Assembly: GCF_005877005.1 (NCBI RefSeq) | Contig: NZ_SSNH01000008.1 | Coordinates: 124,001-188,000 of the forward strand | Origin: Sinomonas susongensis | GTDB lineage: Bacteria > Actinomycetota > Actinomycetes > Actinomycetales > Micrococcaceae | Length of the DNA: 64,000 bases | Direction of reading: 5' to 3' | Shown here: piece after piece, positions 26,819 through 34,735 of the stretch | How positions within the stretch are numbered: the first letter of the stretch is position 1 | Layout of the letters: every line of letters begins with the position of its first letter | Notes under the pieces: generated by a model | The model's input: only the letters and a program-made list of their open reading frames with translations | Databases searched by the model: none | What the model was told of the DNA's origin: nothing | Program-made: the position numbers and the translations under genes

Positions 26819-27758
26819 CCGCCGTTTCATCGTCCCCAAGCGACTTCAGGGGGCGGCGCGCAGCTGGCTTGAGGAGGCGGACCGTCCGCCGCGGAACGCC
26901 CGGCTGGCTTCCTCGGTGGTCCTGGTCCGGGATTCGGCCGAGGGCACCGAGACATGGCTCGCCTATCGCCCTGGGGATTCGCCCCTGGGGGTCGTCGCCT
27001 TCCCCGGCGGCTCGGTTCAGAACGCCGACCACGACACGTTCGACTGGTTCGGCCCCTCGGTCGGCCAGTGGGCGGAGATGCTCGGGCTCGAGGAGTTCTC
27101 CAAGGCACGGGCCCACGTCGTCGGGGCCATCCGCGAGCTCTTCGAGGAGACCGGAGTGCTCCTCGCTGGGTCGGACGCGACGACCGTGGTGGAGGGCACC
27201 GGGACCGCTGACTGGATGCGGGCACGGGAGGCCGTCGCCAACGAGGAAATCAGCTTCGCAGACCTCATGGCGAAGCGGGGCCTCGGGCTGAGGACCGATC
27301 TCCTGCGGCCGCTCGTGCACTGGGTCTCGCCCGACTTCGCCCATCGCCGCTTCGATACCCGCTACTTCGCCGCTACGCTTCCGGTCGGCCAGACCCCGAT
27401 GCTGCTGCCCAGCCGAGGCGTCTGGGGCGACTGGGTGCTGCCTGCTCGGCTCCTCAAGGACCGCGACACGTCCGCCTTCGGGGACTCCATCGGCGAGGAC
27501 GAGACCAAGGGACTGCCCCTTGCCGAGCTCCTGGTCCCGGCGAGCGAGATCATCCTCGAGAAGATCATGAAGGCCAAGGGCTGCATCGCGTACCTCAACC
27601 TCAAGCGCTCCACGCACACCTATCAGGCGCAGCTCGAGCAGGAGGACGGGAAGCTATGGCTCCGCGTCGAGGCGCCGAGTACGGCCCCCGCAACGGCAGC
27701 ACTCTCCGCCATCCCCCACCCCACCCCCACCGTTTCGGGTACAGATAACCAGCCCTGA
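26802..27758 (+). CDS. NUDIX hydrolase with an interrupted Nudix box (NUDT19-like)
   Basis: 318 aa. AFPGGSV begins the Nudix box and IRELFEETGVLL ends it, but about 40 residues lie between instead of the usual dozen, the layout known from NUDT19-type acyl-CoA/CoA diphosphatases. Substrate remains a guess. TTG at 26802 is preferred (GGTGGAG 4 nt upstream); TTG at 26811 is possible. It overlaps ridA by 17 bp. The last codons (HPTPTVSGTDNQP) and the stop come from the first unit of the intergenic repeat array, so the natural C-terminus may have been replaced by repeat sequence. Confidence 0.82.
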   Translation: MQNLHSRRFIVPKRLQGAARSWLEEADRPPRNARLASSVVLVRDSAEGTETWLAYRPGDSPLGVVAFPGGSVQNADHDTFDWFGPSVGQWAEMLGLEEFSKARAHVVGAIRELFEETGVLLAGSDATTVVEGTGTADWMRAREAVANEEISFADLMAKRGLGLRTDLLRPLVHWVSPDFAHRRFDTRYFAATLPVGQTPMLLPSRGVWGDWVLPARLLKDRDTSAFGDSIGEDETKGLPLAELLVPASEIILEKIMKAKGCIAYLNLKRSTHTYQAQLEQEDGKLWLRVEAPSTAPATAALSAIPHPTPTVSGTDNQP

Positions 27759-28068
27759 GCGAGTCTCGGGTACGGCTACTCGTGCCACAGAGCGTTTCGG
27801 GTACAGCTAACCAGCCGCTGAGATATCTCGGGTACGGCTACTCGCGCCACAGAGCGTTTCGGGTACAGGTAACCAACGACGACGGCCGGCGCCTTCCGCT
27901 TGGAAGGCGCCGGCCGTTGAGTTTCCGCACCCGAGTTCGATCTAGAGCACGAGTTTCCGTACCCGAGATGCCCCAAGGGGGTGGGTTGGTGTACCCGAGA
28001 TGCCCCTAGGGGGTGGGTTTGGTGTACCCGAGATGCCCCCCAGGGGTGGGTTGGTGTACCCGAGACGG
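27732..28068. repeat. Intergenic array of CTCGGGTAC-type repeats in two orientations around a hairpin
   Basis: The 311-bp gap 27759-28069 and the end of the NUDIX gene hold ten copies of a unit centred on CGGGTAC. Left of the hairpin: GTTTCGGGTACAG-type at about 27733, 27794 and 27855, alternating with TCTCGGGTACGGCTACTCG at about 27764 and 27825. Right of it, inverted: GTTTCCGCACCCGAG and GTTTCCGTACCCGAG (from 27921 and 27953), then GTACCCGAGATGCCCC at 27991 and 28024 and a last GTACCCGAG near 28056. The right-hand units also share GGGGGTGGGTTGGT. No coding potential seen. Confidence 0.9.
27882..27917. terminator. Bidirectional terminator between NUDIX and Crp-family genes
   Basis: Perfect 16-bp arms (ACGGCCGGCGCCTTCC and its complement) around a GCTT loop, at the centre of the repeat array and between convergent genes. 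Confidence 0.8.
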
Positions 28069-28069
28069 G

Positions 28070-28747
28070 TCAGCGCGAGCGCTGGCGCAGGCGCGGCATA
28101 TCGAGGATGACGACGGCGCGCGCCTCGAGGCGGATCCAGCCGCGCTGCACGAACTCGGCGAGGGCCTTGTTCACGGTTTCGCGCGAGGCGCCGACGAGCT
28201 GCGCAAGCTCCTCCTGCGTGAGCTCGTGGGCCACGAGGACACCGTCAGTGGCGGGGCGTCCGAAGCGGTCGGCGAGGTCGAGGAGCGCCTTCGCGACGCG
28301 GCCGGGAACATCGCTGAACACGAGGTCGGAGAGCGAGTCGTTCGTGCGGCGGAGGCGACGGGCCAGAGCCTGGAGCAGCTGGGCCGACACCTCGGGACGG
28401 GCGCGGAGCAGGGCGACGAGCGCGTCGTTCTTGAGGCCCGCCAGGCGCGTCTCGGAAACGGCGGTCGCGGTCGCGGTGCGGGGCGCGGGATCGAAGAGGG
28501 CCATTTCGCCGAACAGCTCCCCGGGCCCGAGGATCGCGAGGAGCGACTCGCGCCCATCAGGAGAGGTGCGGCCGAGCTTGATCTTGCCGGAGACGATGAA
28601 GTACATCTGATCGCCCTGATCGCCCTCGCGGAACACCGAGGCACCGCGGGAAAGGTCGACCTCCGTGAGCTCATCGGTCAGAAGGCGGAAAGCCTCGTCG
28701 TCGAGAGTGGCGAAGAGCGGCGCGCGGCGAAGTACCTCGATATCCAA
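28070..28747 (-). CDS. Crp/Fnr-family transcriptional regulator (GlxR-like)
   Basis: 225 aa. N-terminal cyclic-nucleotide-binding domain (FREGDQGDQMYFIVSGKIKLGR, LGPGELFGEMALFDPAPRTATATAVSE, where the GEMAL...RTATA stretch is the cAMP-binding cassette) and a C-terminal winged HTH (LTQEELAQLVGASRETVNKALAEF). Size and motifs agree with the actinobacterial GlxR group, a global cAMP-responsive regulator binding TGTGA-N6-TCACA. A perfect site of this kind is at 34611-34626. TTG start at 28747 is used because AGGAG lies 7 nt upstream. Alone on its strand. Confidence 0.9.
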   Translation of the reverse strand: MDIEVLRRAPLFATLDDEAFRLLTDELTEVDLSRGASVFREGDQGDQMYFIVSGKIKLGRTSPDGRESLLAILGPGELFGEMALFDPAPRTATATAVSETRLAGLKNDALVALLRARPEVSAQLLQALARRLRRTNDSLSDLVFSDVPGRVAKALLDLADRFGRPATDGVLVAHELTQEELAQLVGASRETVNKALAEFVQRGWIRLEARAVVILDMPRLRQRSR

Positions 28748-28865
28748 TTCAGTCTCCTAGTCAATAGCCAGTGCTAGCGCTGAGCCTCATTCTTCCAGAC
28801 TTTGCAAGGCTTTGTGACGAACGCACCACCGCCGCGGCGCCCAGCTTGACCCCAGCGGCCGCCGA

Positions 28866-28871
28866 TAGACT
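28866..28871 (+). promoter_or_regulatory. -10 box of the leaderless marP-like gene
   Basis: TAGACT seven bases before the ATG at 28879, without a Shine-Dalgarno sequence. Confidence 0.6.
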
Positions 28872-28878
28872 GGGCACA

Positions 28879-30063
28879 ATGTTCGATACGGCCTTCCTAG
28901 ACCTCGTACTCGTGGTGGTCCTGATCGGCTACCTCGTGTACGGGGTACGGGCGGGATTCCTCGTAAGCCTCGGCGGCATCATCGGCTTCCTCGTGGGAGG
29001 CGCCGCGGCGTTCTTTGCCGTGCCTCTTGTGAGCCAATGGCTCTCCGACAGCTCGTGGCGCGCCGCCGCCGTCGTCGTCACCGCGATCCTGCTCATGGTC
29101 GCGGGCAACGCGGTGGGGACCACCCTGGGGCGGAAGGCCCGGCGTCAGATCCGGTGGAAGTCGTTCGGTGTGCTGGACCGCGTGCTCGGCGGGTTGGCGA
29201 ACGTCGCGGTTGCCGCGATTGTCATGTCGATGCTGGCCTTCACGGTTTCGAGCGTCGGCGTGCCGGTCCTCTCGCAGCAGCTCGCATCCTCACGCGTCAT
29301 CACCACGATCGACGGGCTGACCCCGGACCCATTGAAGGCCGAGGCCGCGCAGTTGCGCGCGTTCGTGCTCGGGGACACCCTCCCTCGGATCATCGAGGGG
29401 ATTGGCCCGCTCCAGCCCGTGCCGATCCCGCAGGAGAACACGGATTCGACGGCGCTGAGGACGGCGTCGACCTCGATCGTGCGGATCACCGGCACGGCGT
29501 ACCAATGCGGCCAGAACCAGACGGGGAGCGGTTTCGTGGTGGCCCCGAACCGGGTCGTCACGAACGCGCACGTCGTCGCCGGCGTGCAGGAGCCGGTCGT
29601 GGAGCTGCAGAGCGGGGGCGCCCGCACCGCCCGCGTCGTCTACTTCGACAGCGTCCACGACCTGGCCGTGCTGGCGGTGGACAACCTCTCGCTCCCGGCA
29701 CTGCACCTCATCGGCAACAGCCAGGCGGGCACGTCCGCGGCGTTCGGCGGCTATCCCCTCGGCGGCCCCTTCCAGATGCGGCCAGCCGCGATCCAGGGCA
29801 CGACGACGGTGCTCGCCCCGGATATCTACGGTGCCAACGCGGTGCCGAAGCTCGTGTACCAGATCGCCGGCGACGTCCAGCAGGGCAACTCGGGAGGCCC
29901 GCTCCTGACGCTCGACGGCTCGGTGACCGGCATCGTCTTCGCGAAGTCGGACAACACGTCGAACGTGGGCTACGCGATCACCATGAACGAGGTGAAACCG
30001 GTGGCCGACCAGGCGCCTTCACTCTCCCAGCCGGTCCAGCCGGGTCAGTGCACGCGCAAGTAG
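28879..30063 (+). CDS. MarP-type membrane serine protease (CvpA domain plus trypsin domain)
   Basis: 394 aa. Four N-terminal transmembrane helices form a colicin-V-production (CvpA) domain; then comes an extracytoplasmic trypsin-like domain with the triad in TNAHVV (His), DSVHDLAVL (Asp) and QGNSGGPLL (Ser). Mycobacterium tuberculosis MarP (Rv3671c) has the same layout and supports acid and oxidative stress resistance; a corresponding envelope-stress role here is inferred. Cys in YQCGQN and in the GQCTRK tail could form a disulfide. It is convergent with aroQ (10 bp apart). Confidence 0.9.
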   Translation: MFDTAFLDLVLVVVLIGYLVYGVRAGFLVSLGGIIGFLVGGAAAFFAVPLVSQWLSDSSWRAAAVVVTAILLMVAGNAVGTTLGRKARRQIRWKSFGVLDRVLGGLANVAVAAIVMSMLAFTVSSVGVPVLSQQLASSRVITTIDGLTPDPLKAEAAQLRAFVLGDTLPRIIEGIGPLQPVPIPQENTDSTALRTASTSIVRITGTAYQCGQNQTGSGFVVAPNRVVTNAHVVAGVQEPVVELQSGGARTARVVYFDSVHDLAVLAVDNLSLPALHLIGNSQAGTSAAFGGYPLGGPFQMRPAAIQGTTTVLAPDIYGANAVPKLVYQIAGDVQQGNSGGPLLTLDGSVTGIVFAKSDNTSNVGYAITMNEVKPVADQAPSLSQPVQPGQCTRK

Positions 30064-30073
30064 GCGAGTCGCC

Positions 30074-30553
30074 TCAGACGTTGCGGTCGCGGGTGAGCTC
30101 CGCGAGGTAGTCGATCGCGAAGCGGTAGCCGAGCGGGCCGGCCCCGGCGATCACGGCGCGGCAGACGTCGCTCAGGTAGGAGTGGTGCCGAAACGGCTCG
30201 CGTGCGTGGACGTTCGTGATGTGCACCTCGACCGCTGGCAGCTCCACGGCCGAGATCGCGTCCCGGATGGCCACGGAGGTATGCGTGTAGGCCCCCGCGT
30301 TGATGACGATTCCGAGAGACTTCTGCCGAGCCTCGTGGATGGCATCGACGAGTGCGCCCTCGTGATTCGACTGCACGAAGTCGCACTCGAGCCCGTGCGC
30401 GTCGGCGGCCCCGGCGCACAGCCGCTCGATGTCCCCGAGGGTGGCGGTCCCGTACTTCTCGGGCTCGCGGGTCCCAAGGAGGTTCAGGTTCGGTCCGTTG
30501 ACCACAAGGATGCTCGAGCGGGCGGGGGCAGGGGGGACAGTGGCCTCGGTCAT
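30074..30553 (-). CDS. aroQ: Type II 3-dehydroquinate dehydratase
   Basis: 159 aa. Shikimate pathway step 3. Characteristic [17 protein letters not shown] near the N-terminus (the Tyr is catalytic), then [32 protein letters not shown] and [20 protein letters not shown], with the catalytic His in this last segment. Standard length. ATG at 30553 with TAGGAT seven bases upstream suggests a leaderless message. The rest of the shikimate genes are not in the window. Confidence 0.94.
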   Translation of the reverse strand: MTEATVPPAPARSSILVVNGPNLNLLGTREPEKYGTATLGDIERLCAGAADAHGLECDFVQSNHEGALVDAIHEARQKSLGIVINAGAYTHTSVAIRDAISAVELPAVEVHITNVHAREPFRHHSYLSDVCRAVIAGAGPLGYRFAIDYLAELTRDRNV

Positions 30554-30560
30554 GGTTCCG

Positions 30561-30566
30561 ATCCTA
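30561..30566 (-). promoter_or_regulatory. -10 box of leaderless aroQ
   Basis: TAGGAT on the minus strand, seven bases before the ATG at 30553. Confidence 0.55.
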
Positions 30567-30589
30567 AGCCGGACCAAGGTTTGAACGGA

Positions 30590-31357
30590 TCAGGATGCAA
30601 TGCGGACTGAAGGGATGCGCTCGCGGAGGTAGCCGAGGGCGTGGGCGGGGAGCCCGCGGTCCGTCACGAGGCAATCTGCCTCGTCGAAGCCGCAGATGCT
30701 GCCGATTCCCTGGACGCCCCACTTGCTGTGGTCCGCGACGACGACGAGGCGCCGTGACGACGCCGCGAACGCCTGGTTCGTCTCGGCCTCGAGCAGATTG
30801 GGGGTGGTGAAGCCAGCGCGCTCGTCCATTCCGTGAACCCCGAGGAAGAGCAGATCGAGATGCAGCCGGCGAATGGACGACGTCGCGAGCGGGCCCACGA
30901 GTGCGTCCGACGGCGTGCGCTCGCCGCCGGTGAGCAGAACGGTTGACCCCGACGACGACGTGTCGAACGCCTCCATGACGCGCACCGAGTTCGTCAGCAC
31001 GGTGATGTTCGGGCCCCCGGAGAGCGCTTGAGCGAGCATCCATGTCGTCGAGCCGGCCGTGATGCCCACGGCCATTCCCTCCGACACGAGGGTCACGGCC
31101 TCCCGTGCGATCGCCGTCTTCTCTTCGATGCGCTGGGTCGACTTGAGTGCGAATCCGGGCTCATGGGTGCCTACCTCGCCTTGGATCATGACGCCGCCGT
31201 GGACGCGCGTGAGCAGCCCCGAGTCGCTCATGGCGTCGATGTCCCTGCGGACCGTGACGGCAGAGACTCCGAGTCGATACGCCAGGTCGGCGACTTTGAC
31301 GACGCCTTCCTTCTGGACAGCGTCGAGGATGGCGGACTGTCTCGCGGCGGCAAGCAT
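30590..31357 (-). CDS. DeoR-family regulator of the galactoside locus
   Basis: 255 aa. N-terminal HTH (RQSAILDAVQKEGVVKVADLAYRLGVSAVTVRRDIDAM is the DeoR signature, with VSAVTVRRDI as its core) and a sugar-phosphate-sensing domain (ITAGSTTWMLA, LTNSVRVMEA, LVGPLATSSI). Members repress sugar operons until a phosphorylated sugar binds. It is the last gene, 2 bp behind the sugar permease, so it is likely autoregulated with the operon. CGAAA/TTTCG palindromes upstream of the binding-protein gene and of the beta-galactosidase gene are candidate targets. Confidence 0.9.
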   Translation of the reverse strand: MLAAARQSAILDAVQKEGVVKVADLAYRLGVSAVTVRRDIDAMSDSGLLTRVHGGVMIQGEVGTHEPGFALKSTQRIEEKTAIAREAVTLVSEGMAVGITAGSTTWMLAQALSGGPNITVLTNSVRVMEAFDTSSSGSTVLLTGGERTPSDALVGPLATSSIRRLHLDLLFLGVHGMDERAGFTTPNLLEAETNQAFAASSRRLVVVADHSKWGVQGIGSICGFDEADCLVTDRGLPAHALGYLRERIPSVRIAS

Positions 31358-31359
31358 GC

Positions 31360-32274
31360 CTACCCCTTGCTCGAGCCGAGCGTCAGGCCCGCGACGAACT
31401 GACGCTGGAGGACGAGGTAGATGACGAGGGTCGGAATGACGGTGATGGTGGCCCCGGCAGCGAGCAGGTTGTAGTTGCTGAGGAAGACGCCTTGCAGGTT
31501 GTTGATGGCGGTCGTGACGGGGAGGCGGTCACCGCTCTGTATAAAGAGGAGCGGCCAGAAGAAGTCGTTGTAGATGAAGATGACCTCCAGCGTTGCGAGG
31601 GCAGCGAAGGCGGGGCGGCACAACGGCATGATGACCGACCAGTACTGCCGCCAGATGCCGGCGCCGTCCACGAGGGCGGCTTCGGTCAGATCGGAGGAGA
31701 GGGCCTTCATGTAGTTGGAGAGGACGAACGTGCAGAAGCCGATCTGGAATGCCGTGTCCACGGCGATGACCGAAATGTACGTATTGAGGAGGGTGCCCGA
31801 GTCGCTGAACCAATAGGGGAGATTCAGGTGCTTGAACATCTGGAAGAGCGGGGCGGCGAGGACCTGTGGGGGCAGCAGGTTTCCCGCCGTGAACAGGATG
31901 AGCAGCGTGATGTTGAACTTCCAGTTCACCCGGCTCACTGCGAACGCCATGAGCGATGACAGGAACAGCGTGAGGACGACAGACGGGACGGTGATGAGGG
32001 CGGAGTTCATGAAGTACTTCGAGAAACCGCCCTGATTCCAGGCAGCGACGAAATTGTCGAAGTTGTACGGTCCCGCGATGCTGAAGTACCCGTATTGGTT
32101 GGTCGAGGCGATGGGCCTCAGAGCGGTGTAGACGGACCAGCCCAGCGGCAGGAGCCACATTATCGCCAGGACGATGAGGACGAGGTGGGTCGCGAAATGC
32201 CGCTTGGGCCGGGATCCGTCGCCCCCCGTGTCCGTGGGAGCCTCCTTGACGGGAGGCGCTGCGATGACAGTCAT
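31360..32274 (-). CDS. Sugar ABC transporter permease, MalG type
   Basis: 304 aa with about six transmembrane helices and the CUT1-family EAA loop (EAALVDGAGIWRQYWSVIMPL). It forms the membrane channel with the MalF-type protein encoded just upstream (4-bp overlap). With the solute-binding protein and glycosidases nearby it probably imports a galactoside. No ATPase gene is in the operon; a shared MsiK-type ATPase elsewhere is the usual solution in actinobacteria (inference). Confidence 0.92.
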   Translation of the reverse strand: MTVIAAPPVKEAPTDTGGDGSRPKRHFATHLVLIVLAIMWLLPLGWSVYTALRPIASTNQYGYFSIAGPYNFDNFVAAWNQGGFSKYFMNSALITVPSVVLTLFLSSLMAFAVSRVNWKFNITLLILFTAGNLLPPQVLAAPLFQMFKHLNLPYWFSDSGTLLNTYISVIAVDTAFQIGFCTFVLSNYMKALSSDLTEAALVDGAGIWRQYWSVIMPLCRPAFAALATLEVIFIYNDFFWPLLFIQSGDRLPVTTAINNLQGVFLSNYNLLAAGATITVIPTLVIYLVLQRQFVAGLTLGSSKG

Positions 32275-33179
32275 TGCTCTTTCGCCTCCTTCCCGAACGT
32301 TCGGGTCAGGTAGAAGATGATCGGCACGAGGGAGATGACGAGCAGGATGGTCGCGAGGGCGGAGCCGACCCCGATGACCTGCCCTTCGCCGACGAGGTTC
32401 TGGATGACGAGCGCCGAGATGAGTTCGAGGCCGTTCGTCCCACGGTTGATGACGTAGACGATGTCGAATGCCCGGAGGGATTCGATGATCGTGATGACGA
32501 CGATGACGATGTTGATCGGCCGCATGGCCGGGAAGACCACGCGGAAGAAGGTCTGGTACGCGTTTGCGCCGTCGATCGCCGCGGCCTCTTTGAGGGTGGG
32601 GTCGACCCCCTTGAGGCCCGCGAGGTAAAGGAGCATGACGTAGCCGGAATGACGCCAGGTCGCCGCGATGAGGGCGGCCCAGATGTTGACTTTGCTGTCG
32701 CCGAACCAGTCGACCGCCGCGGGCGTGCCTGCCGTTCCGAGGAGGAAGTTCAGGAGCCCGTGGTCGCGCTGGTAGAACAGCTGCCAGATGACGCCGACAA
32801 GGGCGAGCGAGAGCATGACGGGAGCGAAGAAGATGCTCTGGTAGATCCTGCTCCCGCGGATCCTCTGGTCAAGCAGCACGGCGAGCAGCAGGCCTAGAGG
32901 AGTCGCGACGACCCCGAGGAAGACGAGCCACAGGATGTTGTGCTGCACCGCGGGCCAGAATGGCGGGTAGTCCTGGGCCACGTATTGGTAGTTGGCCATT
33001 CCGGCCGGATGGATGTCGCTGAGATCGAGGCCATTCCAGCGGGTGAGGCTGAGGCCGATGGAGAAGAGGGTGGGCAGCCAGACGAAGATGAGTTCGATGA
33101 GCGTGGGAACAGCCACCATGGCTGTCAGGACGATCTTGTCTCGGGTCGAGAGGCGGCGAACCTTGCGGATTCTTGGCAT
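32271..33179 (-). CDS. Sugar ABC transporter permease, MalF type
   Basis: 302 aa, about six transmembrane helices after a basic N-terminus (MPRIRKVRRLSTRDK). The EAA loop is present (KEAAAIDGANAYQTFFRVVFP). It lies between the binding protein gene (79-bp gap) and the MalG-type permease (overlap), consistent with one CUT1-type importer for an oligosaccharide. Confidence 0.92.
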   Translation of the reverse strand: MPRIRKVRRLSTRDKIVLTAMVAVPTLIELIFVWLPTLFSIGLSLTRWNGLDLSDIHPAGMANYQYVAQDYPPFWPAVQHNILWLVFLGVVATPLGLLLAVLLDQRIRGSRIYQSIFFAPVMLSLALVGVIWQLFYQRDHGLLNFLLGTAGTPAAVDWFGDSKVNIWAALIAATWRHSGYVMLLYLAGLKGVDPTLKEAAAIDGANAYQTFFRVVFPAMRPINIVIVVITIIESLRAFDIVYVINRGTNGLELISALVIQNLVGEGQVIGVGSALATILLVISLVPIIFYLTRTFGKEAKEQ

Positions 33180-33258
33180 CGTGCTTCCTGCAGGGTTGGG
33201 TCGGCACGGGCGGGGATGGAATCCGCCCGCGCCGGCAGTCGCTTGGCTTCAGCCGCGG

Positions 33259-34581
33259 CTACTGGGCCGCGTAGAGGGAGGCAGCCTGGGACTCGAGGTT
33301 CTTGATGTCGACGGTCCCGTCCTTGATGAAGGACTGGAGCGCCGGGATCATCACATTGTTCGCCATGGCCGGGAGGGCATCCCGGTCGAAGAACTGGCTG
33401 ATGTGCTTGGCGTTCGCGATCGCGTCGGCGCACTTCTTGTTCAGCGGAGTGAATTTCGAGGTGTCGGCGCCCTTGGCCGTCGCGATGTTCGAATTGTCGA
33501 TCGAGTAGTAGACGTTCTGGGCATCGGGAGTGCCCACATATTGCAGGAAGTCCTTCGCGACCTGGTTCTGGCCGCCCTTCTTCGAAAGCAGGAGCCCGTC
33601 GATAGGCGCCTCGATCGCGTCCTGGCCCTCGACCGCGATGGCGGGGAAGGGGAAGAAGTCAATATCGTCGAGGACGGTCTTGTCCGTGAACTGCTGCGTG
33701 ACGAACGACCCCAGAAGGTACATGCCCGTCTTCTTCTGGCCGAGGAACTGGGCCGCATCCTGCCAGGTCTGGCCAAGCGCACCGGGATCCTGGTAGGGGA
33801 GGAGGGCCTTCCAGGTGTCGAACACGGCCTGCACCTTGGGCTGGTTCCATGATTCCTTGTGGGCACACAGGTCCACATGGAATTGATAGCCGTTGAGGCG
33901 CATGTTGATGTAGTCGAACGTTCCCATGGCCGGCCAGCCGTCCTTGTCGGCGAAGCCGATGGGGATGATCCCGTCGCCCTTCATCTTGGCCGCGAGGGAT
34001 TTGAGCTCGTCGAAGGTCGTGGGAACCGTGTAGCCCTTCTCGGCCCAGAAGCTCTTCCGGTAGAAGAAGCCCCACGGATAGTTGTAGTTCGGGACAAAGT
34101 ACATCTTGCCGTCGGGCCCGGTGGAGGCCTTCTTGAGGGCGTCCGAGTAGTTCGCCCCGATCTGCTGCCACACGTCGTCGATCGGTGCGAGGAGGCCTTT
34201 GCCCGCGTAGTACTGCATTCGGTAGCCGGCGAACCAGGTGAACGCGTCGTCGGGGCTGCCCTCTAGGTACGAGTTGATCTTGTTCTGGAAGTCGTTGTGG
34301 GAAACGGTGTTGACGGTGACCGTCGCGCTCTCCTTCTTCTGGAAGGCGTCCACGACGGCCTGATAGGCGCGCTTGGGAACGTCGTCCGAGGCCGACGATC
34401 CGAAGGTCATCGACTTGCCGGAGCCTCCGGCGGGCCCCGACCCTCCTGTGCAGCCCGAGAGGATCGGAACGCTCGCCAAACCCACGGCACCGACGCCGAG
34501 GGTTTTCAGGAGGGTTCGGCGGTCCATGGATGGGAGCGTCCGGGAGGGGGAGAAGGAGGAACGGCTGCTATGAGTGTCCAT
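33259..34581 (-). CDS. Sugar ABC transporter substrate-binding lipoprotein
   Basis: 440 aa extracellular solute-binding protein, family 1. The N-terminus has two arginines (DRRTLLKTLG) followed by a hydrophobic stretch and lipobox LSGC with Cys44, so it may be a Tat-exported lipoprotein. The mature part carries typical stretches (FTWFAGYRMQYY, WGFFYRKSFWAEKGY, and GTFDYINMRLNGYQF). ATG at 34581 is chosen for AGGAGA just upstream; a later Met at residue 19 would also leave a working signal. First gene of the importer operon, behind a control region with a GlxR/CRP-type site and palindromes. Confidence 0.92.
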   Translation of the reverse strand: MDTHSSRSSFSPSRTLPSMDRRTLLKTLGVGAVGLASVPILSGCTGGSGPAGGSGKSMTFGSSASDDVPKRAYQAVVDAFQKKESATVTVNTVSHNDFQNKINSYLEGSPDDAFTWFAGYRMQYYAGKGLLAPIDDVWQQIGANYSDALKKASTGPDGKMYFVPNYNYPWGFFYRKSFWAEKGYTVPTTFDELKSLAAKMKGDGIIPIGFADKDGWPAMGTFDYINMRLNGYQFHVDLCAHKESWNQPKVQAVFDTWKALLPYQDPGALGQTWQDAAQFLGQKKTGMYLLGSFVTQQFTDKTVLDDIDFFPFPAIAVEGQDAIEAPIDGLLLSKKGGQNQVAKDFLQYVGTPDAQNVYYSIDNSNIATAKGADTSKFTPLNKKCADAIANAKHISQFFDRDALPAMANNVMIPALQSFIKDGTVDIKNLESQAASLYAAQ

Positions 34582-34610
34582 GGTGTCTCCTGGAGTAGTG
34601 CGCGATCTCC

Positions 34611-34626
34611 TGTGATCTGCGTCACA
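34611..34626. promoter_or_regulatory. Perfect GlxR/CRP-type binding site
   Basis: TGTGATCTGCGTCACA matches TGTGA-N6-TCACA exactly, 30 bp before the binding-protein start codon. The GlxR-like regulator encoded at 28070-28747 is the expected ligand, which would give cAMP-linked control of galactoside import. Confidence 0.75.
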
Positions 34627-34639
34627 TCACCTATGGTAG

Positions 34640-34687
34640 TCGTTCAAAAACGATCGGAAAAGATCAGGAACGAAAGTATTTCGTTCC
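34640..34687. promoter_or_regulatory. DeoR-type operator candidates of the importer operon
   Basis: GGAACGAAA (34667-34675) and TTTCGTTCC (34679-34687) are perfect 9-bp arms around GTA. A second, TCGTT/AACGA with a 4-bp centre, lies at 34640-34653. The core CGAAA-N3-TTTCG recurs in similar form before the beta-galactosidase gene, suggesting one regulator, most likely the DeoR protein. Confidence 0.6.
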
Positions 34688-34735
34688 GTTGGTCCTCCTC
34701 CGCGCGGACTCCCCTTCCTCCTCCCGCTCTCGGTC

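Noticed and set aside
27732-28068. CRISPR array
   Set aside because: Units are short, of at least two kinds, spaced irregularly and inverted across a hairpin; there are no unique spacers and no cas genes.
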